NCBI GenBank assembly: GCA_964514385.1
Contig: CAZEQJ010000043.1
Span: 1 to 23,290 of the forward strand
Direction of reading: 5' to 3'
DNA: 23,290 nt
From: CAZEQJ01 sp964514385
GTDB taxonomy: Bacteria; Bacteroidota; Bacteroidia; Cytophagales; Cyclobacteriaceae
Under the pieces are notes generated by a model. The model had not been told where the DNA came from, did not search any database, and worked only from the letters and a program-made list of their open reading frames with translations. Shown piece by piece: positions 1 to 8,001 of this stretch (the stretch's first letter is position 1; every line of letters starts with the position of its first letter). The translations under genes were made by a program, and so were the position numbers.

Positions 1-45
1 TATGAAAAATTAAAACAAGCTTTGGAGGAGCTGAAAAATCAGTAA
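1..45 (+). CDS. C-terminal end of a plus-strand gene (partial)
   Basis: The window opens inside a reading frame that runs 14 codons to a TAA stop at 43-45. The visible residues are Lys/Glu/Leu-rich and look like the end of a helix or coiled coil. Nothing can be said about function. It converges on the minus-strand regulator that ends at 95. Only the frame and the stop support it, so it could be chance. Confidence 0.4.
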   Translation, partial: YEKLKQALEELKNQ

Positions 46-94
46 TTTAAAAGATACTAAGCTTATAATACCTGATTACTGCCAGCTGAATTCA

Positions 95-856
95 TCAGGC
101 AATATATTTTTCACGGGCTATAAATAAGAGCTCTGCTGTATTCGATGCATTTAGCTTTCTAAGCATGTTTTTTCTATGGGTATTCACCGTATGAGCAGAT
201 ATTTTCAATGTTTTTGCTATATCATTGGATGTAAAGCCCTTATCGAGCAGGACCAGAATTTCATTTTCACGGTTAGATAATGTCGATTTATCTGAAGAAG
301 GCTCCGGATCAAAAGGATCTATACCCATAAAAGAACGACGACCGTTTAAACCGAATATCGACAAATGATTGCCTGACCGGTTGGTGATGTGGCCTACATC
401 AGTATGTACGTTGATCGCCACCTTCAACGCTCCGTTTTCATCTACATCCAACGGAATACTCTGGTGTTGAATATGCTTATATTCTCCTGTCCGGTCTTTG
501 ATGCGGATGGTATACGAATATTTATAATGTACTATTTCCGCTGGTGTCATTGTTTCATAAAATTTCTTCATGAATTGTTCGGCCACGGAGTAAAATATCC
601 GGTCATCCGGATGAAGGCTGGAAACCACGTAATTGAATGTGAATGCTTTTCGCTCCTTTCCATGAAATTGCAACGCCTTCTGGTCCGCGTACAGCATAAG
701 AATATCCGGAGAATGACGATAGTCGATAAGGTAGTAGTATTGCTCTCCCAACAGATGAACGTCGGATATCTGATATCTTGTTGCGGGAATATTCCAGCAG
801 GAAATGTTGTTGTCAGCCTGTGAACCGGTATTGAATTTATTTATCACATCCATCAT
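95..856 (-). CDS. PAS-like / LuxR-type HTH transcriptional regulator
   Basis: A 253-residue regulator. The last ~61 residues (193-253) form a GerE/LuxR-type helix-turn-helix, with the typical L-S-x-R-E-x-E-I-L start, the S-x-x-I-A-x-x-L segment and the recognition helix H-T-V-x-T-H-R-x-x-M-x-x-K-L. Residues ~75-160 resemble a PAS_3 fold (a HPDD segment, then a Y-x-Y-x-x-R-I-K-D strand). There is no receiver domain, so control is probably by ligand or partner sensing rather than phosphorylation. ATG codons lie at both 854-856 and 851-853; the first overlaps the TGA of the upstream DUF1353 gene (ATGA), which suggests coupled translation. The PAS call is weaker than the HTH call. Targets are unknown. 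Confidence 0.85.
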   Translation of the reverse strand: MMDVINKFNTGSQADNNISCWNIPATRYQISDVHLLGEQYYYLIDYRHSPDILMLYADQKALQFHGKERKAFTFNYVVSSLHPDDRIFYSVAEQFMKKFYETMTPAEIVHYKYSYTIRIKDRTGEYKHIQHQSIPLDVDENGALKVAINVHTDVGHITNRSGNHLSIFGLNGRRSFMGIDPFDPEPSSDKSTLSNRENEILVLLDKGFTSNDIAKTLKISAHTVNTHRKNMLRKLNASNTAELLFIAREKYIA

Positions 857-1389
857 CCGTTTGAAACTTTAGGTATCCCCGGATTATCTTCTTCAATGCC
901 GGAATAGTCGGATTTAATTCCATTGGAACTGGCATATTTCCATCCTCGAAAAATCCACCCAAACATCCTGACTCCTATATAATATACCTGAGCCCATAAA
1001 AAATCAGCTTTTAGCAGCATTTCCAGAAATATAAGATCTGCCTCCTTACGCGTTACGGGCGCACAACGTTTGTATTGATAAAGGACATCATGTACCATGG
1101 AGGCGTAATAGGTACGGGGCTTATAGTCGCCCGGGCCAAAACGATACGTATTACCATCGAAAATACCCCAGGTGATATGTAAAAAATTCCATTTGGGTGT
1201 ACATCCATCCCAGGCGTATCCACGGTCGAAAGATCCGAGTACCTTTATCTCCCCATCCGGTTTGATCTCTAACCAGTCTGATGTAAAGCTTCTGCCGATC
1301 AGAAATGTTGACCTGTAGCTGAAATCGCTGTGGTGAACAAACCGCCAAACCCTGGATGGTCCTTGTCTGATGCATGTTTCCTTTTCCAT
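853..1389 (-). CDS. DUF1353 family protein
   Basis: 178 residues with two features of the DUF1353 family: G-Y-A-W-D-G at 57-62, followed by a C-x-P-K stretch, and M-V-H-D-V-L-Y at 98-104. DUF1353 proteins occur in phages and in bacterial chromosomes; their biochemical role is not established. There is no signal peptide. A hydrophobic, aromatic stretch at ~129-150 (W-A-Q-V-Y-Y-I-G-V-R-M-F-G-W) might contact a membrane. It is first in a two-gene unit with the LuxR-type regulator, overlapping it by 4 nt, so the two are probably made together. A 13-bp stem-loop lies 15 nt upstream of its start. No other phage genes are nearby, so a prophage origin is not supported. Confidence 0.7.
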   Translation of the reverse strand: MEKETCIRQGPSRVWRFVHHSDFSYRSTFLIGRSFTSDWLEIKPDGEIKVLGSFDRGYAWDGCTPKWNFLHITWGIFDGNTYRFGPGDYKPRTYYASMVHDVLYQYKRCAPVTRKEADLIFLEMLLKADFLWAQVYYIGVRMFGWIFRGWKYASSNGIKSDYSGIEEDNPGIPKVSNG

Positions 1390-1404
1390 AATATATCCCG
1401 TTGA

Positions 1405-1432
1405 AATACCTTCTCCGGGCGGAGAAGGTATT
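1405..1432. terminator. Perfect 13-bp stem-loop between two minus-strand genes
   Basis: The arms AATACCTTCTCCG (1405-1417) and CGGAGAAGGTATT (1420-1432) are perfect inverse complements around a 2-nt GG centre. It lies 20 nt past the stop of the secreted-protein gene and 15 nt before the DUF1353 start. Neither strand has a strong T-run after it, so it may be a terminator for the 1453-1980 gene, an attenuator or leader structure for DUF1353, or a protein-binding palindrome. Confidence 0.5.
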
Positions 1433-1452
1433 GTTTATTCATACGTGTTAGA

Positions 1453-1980
1453 TTATTTCTTCAGCTCAACCGGTTCGAGTTTCAGGCTCTCCAGCATTTT
1501 GATGATATTAGTCCGCTGAGCATCCCTTCGGCTATGTGCTTCATTCAGCAGACCGATAACCGTATCACCAATCGAGATTAATACACCGGCAACAGCTGTT
1601 ACCTCTGTGAGACCTTTTTGTTGATTGGACATCAGGATGTCATAGGCGTTGTAAATCTTTTTGAGCTCATCGCTATTTTGCACCCACTGATATTGGTTTT
1701 TCTCCCTGAAGTCTCCGAGTGCAGCTTTGGGCTTCATCAGTATAAGCTGAGTGATGTAGGCATTGATAAATCCATTGTACTCTGCTACCAGATATTGGTA
1801 CTGTTCAATAAATTGCTGGTCCTTCTTTGCCAGCACCATTGTTTTTTTAGCCTCTGCCTGAAAGGCTGTTAAATACGTAATCAAATCATCCTCATAGGTA
1901 ACCGGGTTTAATTCAATTTGTGCATTTACATTGATGAAAGCTAATAACATTGCCATTATAGCTGTGATAAGGTGTCGCAT
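1453..1980 (-). CDS. Small secreted/periplasmic protein of unknown function
   Basis: 175 residues starting with a clear Sec signal peptide (hydrophobic 4-18, likely cleavage after V-N-A at ~20). The mature part is mainly helical and charged, with many Glu, Lys and Gln residues and a hydrophobic stretch near 127-143 (V-T-A-V-A-G-V-L-I-S-I-G). I do not recognise the family. It is separated by ~120 nt from the next upstream gene (2100) and followed by a strong stem-loop, so it is probably its own transcription unit. No catalytic motif or metal-binding cluster is visible. Confidence 0.75.
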   Translation of the reverse strand: MRHLITAIMAMLLAFINVNAQIELNPVTYEDDLITYLTAFQAEAKKTMVLAKKDQQFIEQYQYLVAEYNGFINAYITQLILMKPKAALGDFREKNQYQWVQNSDELKKIYNAYDILMSNQQKGLTEVTAVAGVLISIGDTVIGLLNEAHSRRDAQRTNIIKMLESLKLEPVELKK

Positions 1981-2099
1981 AACAGTATTTTATTTTGATG
2001 ACTGGAATGAAATTAAGGAATGGATATCATTAGACAGGGTGCAAACCAGTATTCGGCAGCTTTGAATTAGATTATGGTGAAAATTTTATACATATAGAA

Positions 2100-2819
2100 T
2101 CAGCGATTCAATGGGATGTCAGCTGCTTTATGGTCAGTTGCCTGAAAATAAAATCCGGCAGTGAAAATGATGTAGGTGAAAACATTTACCAGATTATGGA
2201 CATACCATAACTGGTCTGCCAGGGAGGTTTCGCGTATTGTAGCAATAAAAAATGTACCAAAAGCATATAGCAGCACGCCTGATAAATGCCAGAAGCGAGG
2301 CGATTGCATTACACTTTCCCTGCTTTCCACTATCTTTAATAAGGTGAATGCAGCCAAAAACGCACATATCACACGGTAAAACATATGAAAAAGTCCCAGA
2401 TCTGCCGCCCAAAAACGGTCTGTGAATATAGTTTCGGCAAGTAGCCACATAGGGAGCACCAGAAACATACCGATGCGGCTTATGTTATGTACATTACCTC
2501 TACCTGAGAAATACATAATCAGCCAAAAAAAGAAAATACCTTCAATCACGGGATAAAAACTATACAACCTGACGGACCACCTGCCGATATCCGCCCTTTC
2601 CGGCATGAGATAAGAAAGCCAGCTTAGGGTGTCCACAGAAAATCCAAACACCAGAAAGAATAAAAAAAGCCAAAGGTATACTTCAGCTTTTTTGAACAAG
2701 GCCCATACACAAAATGAGACCGGTATAAGAATCGAGAAAGTAGAAAAAACAGCCAGGGCATATTTATAATCCATGCCCAAAAATAACAGTTTTTTTATCC
2801 TCCGATCTTTGGCGGCCAT
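2100..2819 (-). CDS. Seven-helix integral membrane protein, unknown function
   Basis: 239 residues with seven hydrophobic segments at about 17-41, 46-68, 86-104, 113-133, 143-164, 176-196 and 206-226, rich in Phe, Trp and Leu, with short loops. No known domain is recognised; the layout resembles small 7TM proteins found near two-component genes in Bacteroidota. The start is uncertain. The ATG at 2817-2819 overlaps the upstream gene by 25 nt, whereas an internal ATG at 2772-2774 (M-D-Y-K-Y-A) would leave a 20-nt gap like that between the neighbouring genes and places the N-terminus just before helix 1. It is last in the minus-strand run that begins with the histidine kinase at 5608. Confidence 0.75.
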   Translation of the reverse strand: MAAKDRRIKKLLFLGMDYKYALAVFSTFSILIPVSFCVWALFKKAEVYLWLFLFFLVFGFSVDTLSWLSYLMPERADIGRWSVRLYSFYPVIEGIFFFWLIMYFSGRGNVHNISRIGMFLVLPMWLLAETIFTDRFWAADLGLFHMFYRVICAFLAAFTLLKIVESRESVMQSPRFWHLSGVLLYAFGTFFIATIRETSLADQLWYVHNLVNVFTYIIFTAGFYFQATDHKAADIPLNR

Positions 2820-3592
2820 GATGTTTGAAGGATGATTTCTTCATCCTGAACGTTATTTTGTGATCTGTCCGGAATAATGTTAGTTCCATCTTCCTTAGCA
2901 GCGATCAGAATAATCCGGATTTTGTTTACCGTAGCGTTAGGATCAAATCCAAAATAATAACGAAAATACTTGATTCCCGGCTGATCAAAAAACTGATCCA
3001 CTTCGTTGCCTGTTGTTTTATTTTCGAAAATGCCGAAAGGATATTCATTATACTTTTGACCTTGAGCGTTTGCCGGGCCGTCTGTCATAAAAGTTGAGAG
3101 TAATCCCACGACAGAGTCGCCATCATCTTGTCGGTTTCCTCTGGGTATGACTACACTTTGCATTGGACTACTGTAAAGCGGTGGGTTTTGAAGTAAATCC
3201 AGAGTAGAAATTTGACTGTCCGTATCGTCTAATGTATCAAATGGCCACGCCAGAAAAGGGAAATCAGGGTACTGTCTACGTTCATTGAGGATGATGCCAT
3301 CATTTATTTCAAAAGCAAGTGTAAATTCCGGTGATTCTATATGCTGATCCTTCTTTTTCCAGCAACTCCAGGCTGCTAACCCTTCGTATAATTCATCAAC
3401 CTCTTTATGTTTTTGATTTGGCAGTTGACTATGCATTTCCTTCCATATCTGCATGTGTTTAAAAATCAAATCTGTGTGTACAGTTCCGCCGATTACAGAA
3501 GGAACAACAGGGTTTTCTATATGAATCAGTTGATTACGGTATGCGCTGATATACTCAACGGCATCTTCCAGGCTAATTTTGAATGTTGACAT
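2795..3592 (-). CDS. Hypothetical cytoplasmic protein
   Basis: 265 residues, no signal peptide and no membrane segment. The N-terminal ~85 residues look helical. The C-terminal half (~150-265) reads like a beta-rich domain, with G-I-K-Y-F-R-Y-Y-F-G-F-D near 203-214 and a final I-I-L-Q-T-S-W-P-P. I do not recognise the family. It lies between a 106-residue unknown protein (20-nt gap) and the 7TM gene, in the same direction as the LytTR/LytS pair, so it is likely co-transcribed. Co-occurrence with these neighbours in other genomes would be the best clue to its role. Confidence 0.7.
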   Translation of the reverse strand: MSTFKISLEDAVEYISAYRNQLIHIENPVVPSVIGGTVHTDLIFKHMQIWKEMHSQLPNQKHKEVDELYEGLAAWSCWKKKDQHIESPEFTLAFEINDGIILNERRQYPDFPFLAWPFDTLDDTDSQISTLDLLQNPPLYSSPMQSVVIPRGNRQDDGDSVVGLLSTFMTDGPANAQGQKYNEYPFGIFENKTTGNEVDQFFDQPGIKYFRYYFGFDPNATVNKIRIILIAAKEDGTNIIPDRSQNNVQDEEIILQTSWPPKIGG

Positions 3593-3612
3593 AAGTTTTG
3601 GTTTAATTTATA

Positions 3613-3933
3613 TTATTTAATCAGGGTAAGTGAGTCTGTATAAACACCCTCAGCCCCCAGTATTCTACTTAAATGAAAAGAGGATGAGGCGGGAGACGAT
3701 ATGCTGATGGTAAAGGCAGTACCGATATTTCCCACTACCTTCCAGGATAATACGTATTCTTTTTTTCCATCCAGGCTCAGGGAAATTTTGCCACTATTTG
3801 TGATAATCACTTTGTTGTTGAGGCGCAATTCCATTTGCCCATCTTCTATAAAAGTACTGGCAGTTAATTCCATGTGTTCAAATAAAAACTGCCTGTAATT
3901 TCCACAATCTGTGTATGCAACCGGGAAATCCAT
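3613..3933 (-). CDS. Small hypothetical protein, probably beta-rich
   Basis: 106 residues starting at an ATG at 3931-3933. It has alternating hydrophobic/polar stretches typical of a beta sandwich (L-R-L-N-N-K-V-I-I-T-N-S-G-K-I-S-L-S-L-D) and no export signal. The family is not recognised. It lies 46 nt after the stop of the LytTR regulator and 20 nt before the 265-residue hypothetical gene. The middle position in a same-strand run suggests a shared transcript with the two-component genes. It has one cysteine (C10) and no evident active-site motif. Confidence 0.6.
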   Translation of the reverse strand: MDFPVAYTDCGNYRQFLFEHMELTASTFIEDGQMELRLNNKVIITNSGKISLSLDGKKEYVLSWKVVGNIGTAFTISISSPASSSFHLSRILGAEGVYTDSLTLIK

Positions 3934-3979
3934 TAACGCCCGGTCAGTATGGGTTTGAATTCGGGTAATTTTCAGCTGA

Positions 3980-4732
3980 TTATGGTTTATGATACCTGAA
4001 AAGGTTTAAAAAATACTCCTTCCTTCGCCGTGATACCGGTATTTCCGAGCCGTCCTTCATACGGATCACTCCACCTTCCCCTCTTTCGTACTCTACGATA
4101 TGGTTGAGGTTGATCAGACTGCGATTGTGCACACGGCAAAATGAATAGGGTTCCAGCATGGTCTCGCAGGATTTCAAGGTCTTTGAAACTATCAACTGAC
4201 GGCTTCCCTCCAGGTAGAAGGTTGTGTAGGTGTTGTCCGACTCGCAGTGGATGATCTCGTTAGGGTGAACGAATGAATATCCTTTCAATGTCGGAAGTGC
4301 TATTTTCACTTCCCTTTCGTTATCCTGGTTCCGGTAGTTTGAAAGCAGTAGCTTTATATGTGCAGCCGTATATTCTTCCCTCCTTTTATTCTGAATTTTG
4401 GTAATAGCTTCGCTCAACTCTTCCGGGTCTACAGGCTTTAACAGGTAATCCAACGCTGAAATCCGAAATGCCTGTATAGCATATTTTTCATGTGAAGAAG
4501 TGAAAATGATATCAGAATCCAGCGAGTGCAGCTGCTCCAGAATATCAAAAGCAGTGCCTCCTTTTATCATAACATCCATAAATATCAGGTCGGCCTGATG
4601 CTGACGAATCAAGGATAATCCTTTTGAAACAGAATCAGCTGTGGCCACTATTTTAATAAAAGGGTATGCCTGCAATGCAGCTTCAAGAAGCTGTAATGAT
4701 TTTGGTTCGTCTTCAATGATGATCACTTCCAT
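3980..4732 (-). CDS. LytTR-family response regulator
   Basis: 250 residues. The receiver domain (1-~120) has the acidic pair E7/D8, phospho-acceptor D53 in F-M-D-V-M, the T/S at 78-79 and K99 in L-L-K-P-V-D. The LytTR DNA-binding domain (~143-245) has the typical F-x-R-V-H-N-R-S-L-I-N-L-N-H-I segment and a C-terminal I-P-V-S-R-R-R. Such regulators are phosphorylated by LytS-like kinases and bind paired direct repeats. The partner kinase ends 6 nt upstream of its ATG, so the pair is surely one transcript. No LytTR target sites could be identified by eye. Confidence 0.93.
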   Translation of the reverse strand: MEVIIIEDEPKSLQLLEAALQAYPFIKIVATADSVSKGLSLIRQHQADLIFMDVMIKGGTAFDILEQLHSLDSDIIFTSSHEKYAIQAFRISALDYLLKPVDPEELSEAITKIQNKRREEYTAAHIKLLLSNYRNQDNEREVKIALPTLKGYSFVHPNEIIHCESDNTYTTFYLEGSRQLIVSKTLKSCETMLEPYSFCRVHNRSLINLNHIVEYERGEGGVIRMKDGSEIPVSRRRKEYFLNLFRYHKP

Positions 4733-4738
4733 ATGCTG

Positions 4739-5608
4739 TTAATTGTCAATGGGTATAGGTAGTGTAACCGACATGCCCAGGTAATTACCCTCCGTGTCCT
4801 TTTTCTCATGAAGTGTCAGAAGGGATTCAGGGTCATACGAGCTATGTAGTTTTATGCGCTCACGCACCAGCGTCAGGCCAAATGACTTGTTTTTATTTAC
4901 AGCCACCGGAGTGCCCTTTATGCCGTTGTCGTCTACGGTGCAATACAGCAGTCCCTGCCTATGGTGGAAATGTATATTGAGCTTGCCCTGTTTATCATTC
5001 CGGTTATTTAACCCATGCCAGATTGCATTTTCTATGAGTGGCTGAATGAGCAGCGGAGGAACATAAAGTTCTTCTTCATCAACGTCGTGGTCGCAAATGA
5101 TCTCATAACTAAACTGATGCTCCATACGCATTTTTTCAAGCTCAATATATAGCCGTAATACGTGCAGGTCCTCCTTTAAACTGATAAATGAGGTAGACGA
5201 ATATTCCAGTATAAGGCGTATCAGTCGTGAAAACTTAACGATATATGTTTCTGCCAGCTCGTTTTGTTTATGGTGAATCGCATACTGCACCGAATTGAGA
5301 CAATTGAAAATAAAGTGAGGGTTTACCTGAGCCCGCAGCGCCCGCATTTCCATTTCAGCTTTTGCGAAGCGAAGCTCCAGTTCTCTTTCTCTGATTAAGG
5401 CTTCCCGCCTCATGCGATAAAACAGAAAAAAAATAAAAGCGAAGGAAACGGCAACGGGAATGACCACCAGAAATGTAATGAGCAGCAACTGGTTGTCCTG
5501 ATGTCCTGAAGCCTGAACATCGTTCACCACCTCCTCCCGGGCAACTGCATTTTTTGCTGTAAGCATCACAGCAATGGTAAGCCAGGATCTGGAGATAAGG
5601 TCAGCCAT
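4739..5608 (-). CDS. LytS-like sensor histidine kinase (His_kinase / HATPase_c)
   Basis: 289 residues. An N-terminal hydrophobic segment (~9-18) is possibly a signal anchor; a short extracytoplasmic stretch, a strong membrane helix (~41-64) and a basic/acidic coiled coil (65-90) follow. The PF06580 signature is clear: phospho-acceptor H98 in Q-V-N-P-H-F-I-F-N. The ATPase has an N-box (P-L-I-E-N-A-I-W-H-G), a D-D-N-G motif and a glycine segment S-F-G-L. There is no recognisable sensor domain, so a partner, perhaps the 7TM protein downstream, may provide the input (inference). A 7-bp stem-loop at 5621-5641 precedes the start by 12 nt. Confidence 0.92.
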   Translation of the reverse strand: MADLISRSWLTIAVMLTAKNAVAREEVVNDVQASGHQDNQLLLITFLVVIPVAVSFAFIFFLFYRMRREALIRERELELRFAKAEMEMRALRAQVNPHFIFNCLNSVQYAIHHKQNELAETYIVKFSRLIRLILEYSSTSFISLKEDLHVLRLYIELEKMRMEHQFSYEIICDHDVDEEELYVPPLLIQPLIENAIWHGLNNRNDKQGKLNIHFHHRQGLLYCTVDDNGIKGTPVAVNKNKSFGLTLVRERIKLHSSYDPESLLTLHEKKDTEGNYLGMSVTLPIPIDN

Positions 5609-5620
5609 TAAAACTATTTC

Positions 5621-5641
5621 CTATACCCTTCTCAGGTATAG
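5621..5641. other. Small stem-loop in the leader of the histidine-kinase operon
   Basis: Arms CTATACC (5621-5627) and GGTATAG (5635-5641) enclose 7 nt, ending 12 nt before the kinase ATG. A further 9-bp inverted pair, TTTGTAATT (5648-5656) and AATTACAAA (5691-5699), lies just upstream. Either could be an operator or a leader structure. The sequence alone does not decide. Confidence 0.35.
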
Positions 5642-5726
5642 TGTTGTTTTGTAATTACCCAAAAAATGAAGATAATGTATTCCGGGCATAAATTACAAAC
5701 ACAAGGCTGAATGAATAAATAATAAG

Positions 5727-6935
5727 CTATCGAAACCAACCCTTGAGCAGCTCATTCATGGTAAGGCGTAAAACAGCCTGATATGGGTTATAACCGGGAA
5801 CCAATGCTTTCCCTCGGGCTATCCGGTGTATCTGGTAGTCGTAATAGCCTGCCTCTGCCATGTCTGCGATTTTTTTAAATTTAAAATTAAAGTCTATATC
5901 CTTAAGATTTCCGTTTTTATCCTCCAGAAAACCTTTCGGAAATTCCGGGTCAATAAGAAAGGGCCGAGCAAAACCGATCATATCGAGCTCTCCTTTTTCC
6001 AATACTTCCTCACAAAACGACAGTGTACGAAAACCACCGGTAATCATTAAAGGTATCCTGGTTTGAGCCCTGACCCTGCCGGCAAAGTCCATAAAATATG
6101 CCTCTCGCTGCCGGGTGGATTCGCGTACATAGCGGTCGGTAAGGAAGGTCACATTTTCATATGTACCTCCTGATATCTCAAGCAGATCAATGTTGAGCTT
6201 TTCCAGTTCACGGATCACAATAAGTGAGTCCTCTTCGTCAAAACCGCCACGCTGGAAGTCTGCACTATTGAGTTTCACCGAAATTGGATAACCATCGCCT
6301 AACTCAGCTCTTACCCGTCGTACAATATCAAATAGCAAACGTCCTCTGTTTAGGATATCGCCACCATAAGCATCTGTTCTGAGATTGGTGCGTGGTGATA
6401 AAAACTGACTCAGTAAATAACCATGTGCTGCATGTATCTGAACCCCGGTGAATCCGGCTTGTTTACAAAGCCGGGCTGTGTGCACAAACCGATCTTCAAC
6501 ATCCTTTATTTGGTCAGACGTCATCGCATTGGGTTTGGCAAACAACATAAGCCTTTTAAGTTGCACAGCTGAAGGTGCAATGGGCTTAAAGGTTGAAAAT
6601 ATGGATGACTGCCTGCCGCCATGGCTAATCTGTGCCCACAGATGTGTGCCATTTTGGGTGCCTGCTGTTACCATTTTATTCAGGGATTCCAACCCGGAAT
6701 CATCCTCCAGAACGATATTGGCGGCAGCCTCTTTATATCTATGGTCCACGATGATATTACCGGAAATCAGTAATCCTGCACCATGGGACGCCCAGTGGCT
6801 GTAGAGGTACTGCAGTTCCGGTGTGGCATGCTGATATTTATCCGCAAGCCGTTCAGTCATCGCTGCCTTCGCAATTCGATTTTTAATTACCGCACCGCAT
6901 GGTAAGATGAGCTTTTTTTGAATAGGGCTGGTCAT
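5727..6935 (-). CDS. NADH:flavin oxidoreductase, Old Yellow Enzyme family
   Basis: 402 residues forming one FMN-binding TIM barrel. Family hallmarks are present: the N-terminal K-N-R-I-A-K-A-A-M-T-E segment, Q-I-S-H-G-G-R-Q, the active-site H-A-A-H-G-Y-L-L-S-Q-F-L-S-P followed by R-T-D-x-Y-G-G, the S-V-K-L-N strand, and the C-terminal phosphate-binding strand I-T-G-G-F-R with M-I-G-F-A-R-P. OYE enzymes reduce activated C=C bonds, or nitro groups, using NAD(P)H. The H-x-x-H pair resembles the branch related to the N-terminal domain of 2,4-dienoyl-CoA reductase, but the Fe-S/FAD extension is absent. The substrate is unknown. It seems monocistronic: gaps of ~118 nt downstream and ~190 nt upstream hold no other gene. 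Confidence 0.93.
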   Translation of the reverse strand: MTSPIQKKLILPCGAVIKNRIAKAAMTERLADKYQHATPELQYLYSHWASHGAGLLISGNIIVDHRYKEAAANIVLEDDSGLESLNKMVTAGTQNGTHLWAQISHGGRQSSIFSTFKPIAPSAVQLKRLMLFAKPNAMTSDQIKDVEDRFVHTARLCKQAGFTGVQIHAAHGYLLSQFLSPRTNLRTDAYGGDILNRGRLLFDIVRRVRAELGDGYPISVKLNSADFQRGGFDEEDSLIVIRELEKLNIDLLEISGGTYENVTFLTDRYVRESTRQREAYFMDFAGRVRAQTRIPLMITGGFRTLSFCEEVLEKGELDMIGFARPFLIDPEFPKGFLEDKNGNLKDIDFNFKFKKIADMAEAGYYDYQIHRIARGKALVPGYNPYQAVLRLTMNELLKGWFR

Positions 6936-7074
6936 GGTAGATGCTCTAAAATCAGCTGTAAATATCGGAGAGGATAATGATTAATTAAAGTACAATGTTT
7001 GAAGCGAAGGTCGGTTCAACTACCAGGCTATAGATGATGCGGTAATTACTGTATAATTTCATTACATAAACCAT

Positions 7075-7116
7075 AAAAAAAGAGGATGACCTTTTGGATC
7101 ACCCTCCTTTTTTTAT
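7075..7116 (-). terminator. Rho-independent terminator after the DUF4625 gene
   Basis: On the minus strand, a stem of GAGGGTGATCC and GGTCATCCTC (one bulged base, one G-U pair) around a short A-rich loop is followed by seven T. The plus strand also shows T after the stem, so it may work both ways. It lies 14 nt past the stop at 7130. Confidence 0.8.
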
Positions 7117-7129
7117 AGTGTATTCAAAA

Positions 7130-7969
7130 TTAATCGAAATGCAGTTCGATATAATTTCTTGAGATGTTGCCATCTGCATCTTCGACTCTTACGATCAGGT
7201 ATAAATGCTCACCTGCTTCAAGCTCATCAATTTCACTCTGTGGAACAATAATACTTGAATTAGCAAGAAGATCCTGCAATAATACTTCAGATTGTCCTTC
7301 TACTTCAAATTCCTGCTCGAACAATTCACCGTCAAGGATACGGTGGTCGTGGTCATGGTCGTGATCGTGGTCGTCGCTATGACCCTCGTCCATGTGACCT
7401 ACCATAATCTTTACATGATCGAGTGTACCCGCTTCATCATGAACATCACCGTAAACCATTATAGGCTCACCGGCTACGCCATCATATTCATCTACATCCA
7501 TTCCGTTAGCATCGGTAAAATGAATATGTGCCATTTCTTCGTTATGAAGCCATATTTCTACCTCTTGTGTACTGCCATCAGCGAATGTAGTCGAATTGCC
7601 TGCTGCATCGATTGCCTCAACAATAAAATGATAGGGTCCGGCTATTGCTTCAGCTGGTACAGGTATATCGACATGCACATCATCTGTACGACCTGTCAGG
7701 TCGAAGCTCTGATTGTAAGAAAATGCCGATAATACCCTTCCGTGCGTATGACCATCGAAGTTGTTGTGAATATTTATATTGTATGTAGCTAATGCTACAT
7801 CATCTTCAAACAACGCTTCAAAATGTATGTCACCACCCGCATCAAAAGCTTCTCCAAACACAGGATCCATTAATGTAATGGTAGGTGCTGTCACATCTAC
7901 TTCGTTTTCCTCTTCGCATGCGAAAAAGAATAAACTAAGGACCGTTAAACTTAAAATTGTTTTTTTCAT
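7130..7969 (-). CDS. DUF4625 lipoprotein, His-rich, probable zinc-binding
   Basis: 279 residues. The lipoprotein signal ends F-F-F-A-C18, followed by E-E-E-N-E. An acidic stretch right after the cysteine is the known surface-export signal of Bacteroidota lipoproteins. The family motif I-H-N-N-F-D-G-H-T-H is present, and two Ig-like halves can be traced. Near the middle is a His/Asp tract (H-S-D-D then five D-H steps) with more His around it (G-H-M-D-E-G-H), a plausible zinc sponge. A Zur-box-like palindrome and a good promoter lie directly upstream, and the gene follows the TonB receptor. It is probably a surface zinc-binding partner of that receptor. The metal is inferred from the locus, not proven. 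Confidence 0.85.
   Translation of the reverse strand: MKKTILSLTVLSLFFFACEEENEVDVTAPTITLMDPVFGEAFDAGGDIHFEALFEDDVALATYNINIHNNFDGHTHGRVLSAFSYNQSFDLTGRTDDVHVDIPVPAEAIAGPYHFIVEAIDAAGNSTTFADGSTQEVEIWLHNEEMAHIHFTDANGMDVDEYDGVAGEPIMVYGDVHDEAGTLDHVKIMVGHMDEGHSDDHDHDHDHDHRILDGELFEQEFEVEGQSEVLLQDLLANSSIIVPQSEIDELEAGEHLYLIVRVEDADGNISRNYIELHFD
7343..7372 (-). repeat. Hexanucleotide repeat coding for an Asp-His tract
   Basis: Five consecutive 6-bp units (plus-strand consensus GTGGTC, with A substitutions in two units) encode five Asp-His pairs in the DUF4625 protein. Being in frame, slippage would add or remove metal-binding pairs without breaking the gene. Confidence 0.8.
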
Positions 7970-7982
7970 GTCTTATTAATTA

Positions 7983-8001
7983 TTTGCAATATCGTTGCAA
8001 G
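7983..8001. promoter_or_regulatory. Zur-box-like operator before the DUF4625 gene
   Basis: A 19-bp palindrome, TTTGCAAT - ATC - GTTGCAAG, with core TTGCAA-N5-TTGCAA. The same core with the same spacing precedes the Fur-family gene at 10859-10877. Here it overlaps the -7 element and the expected transcription start, a position suited to repression. Confidence 0.75.

Noticed and set aside
71..99. CCTGAT...ATCAGG inverted repeat at the end of the LuxR-type gene
   Set aside because: Only 6 bp with a long loop, and it overlaps the stop codon. Too weak to call a terminator.
853..1389. Prophage remnant, because DUF1353 also occurs in phages
   Set aside because: No other phage gene, integrase or attachment site is near it.
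7292..7732. Long plus-strand frame opposite the DUF4625 gene
   Set aside because: Antisense to a well-supported gene; hydrophobic Val/Met runs simply mirror the Asp-His tract.
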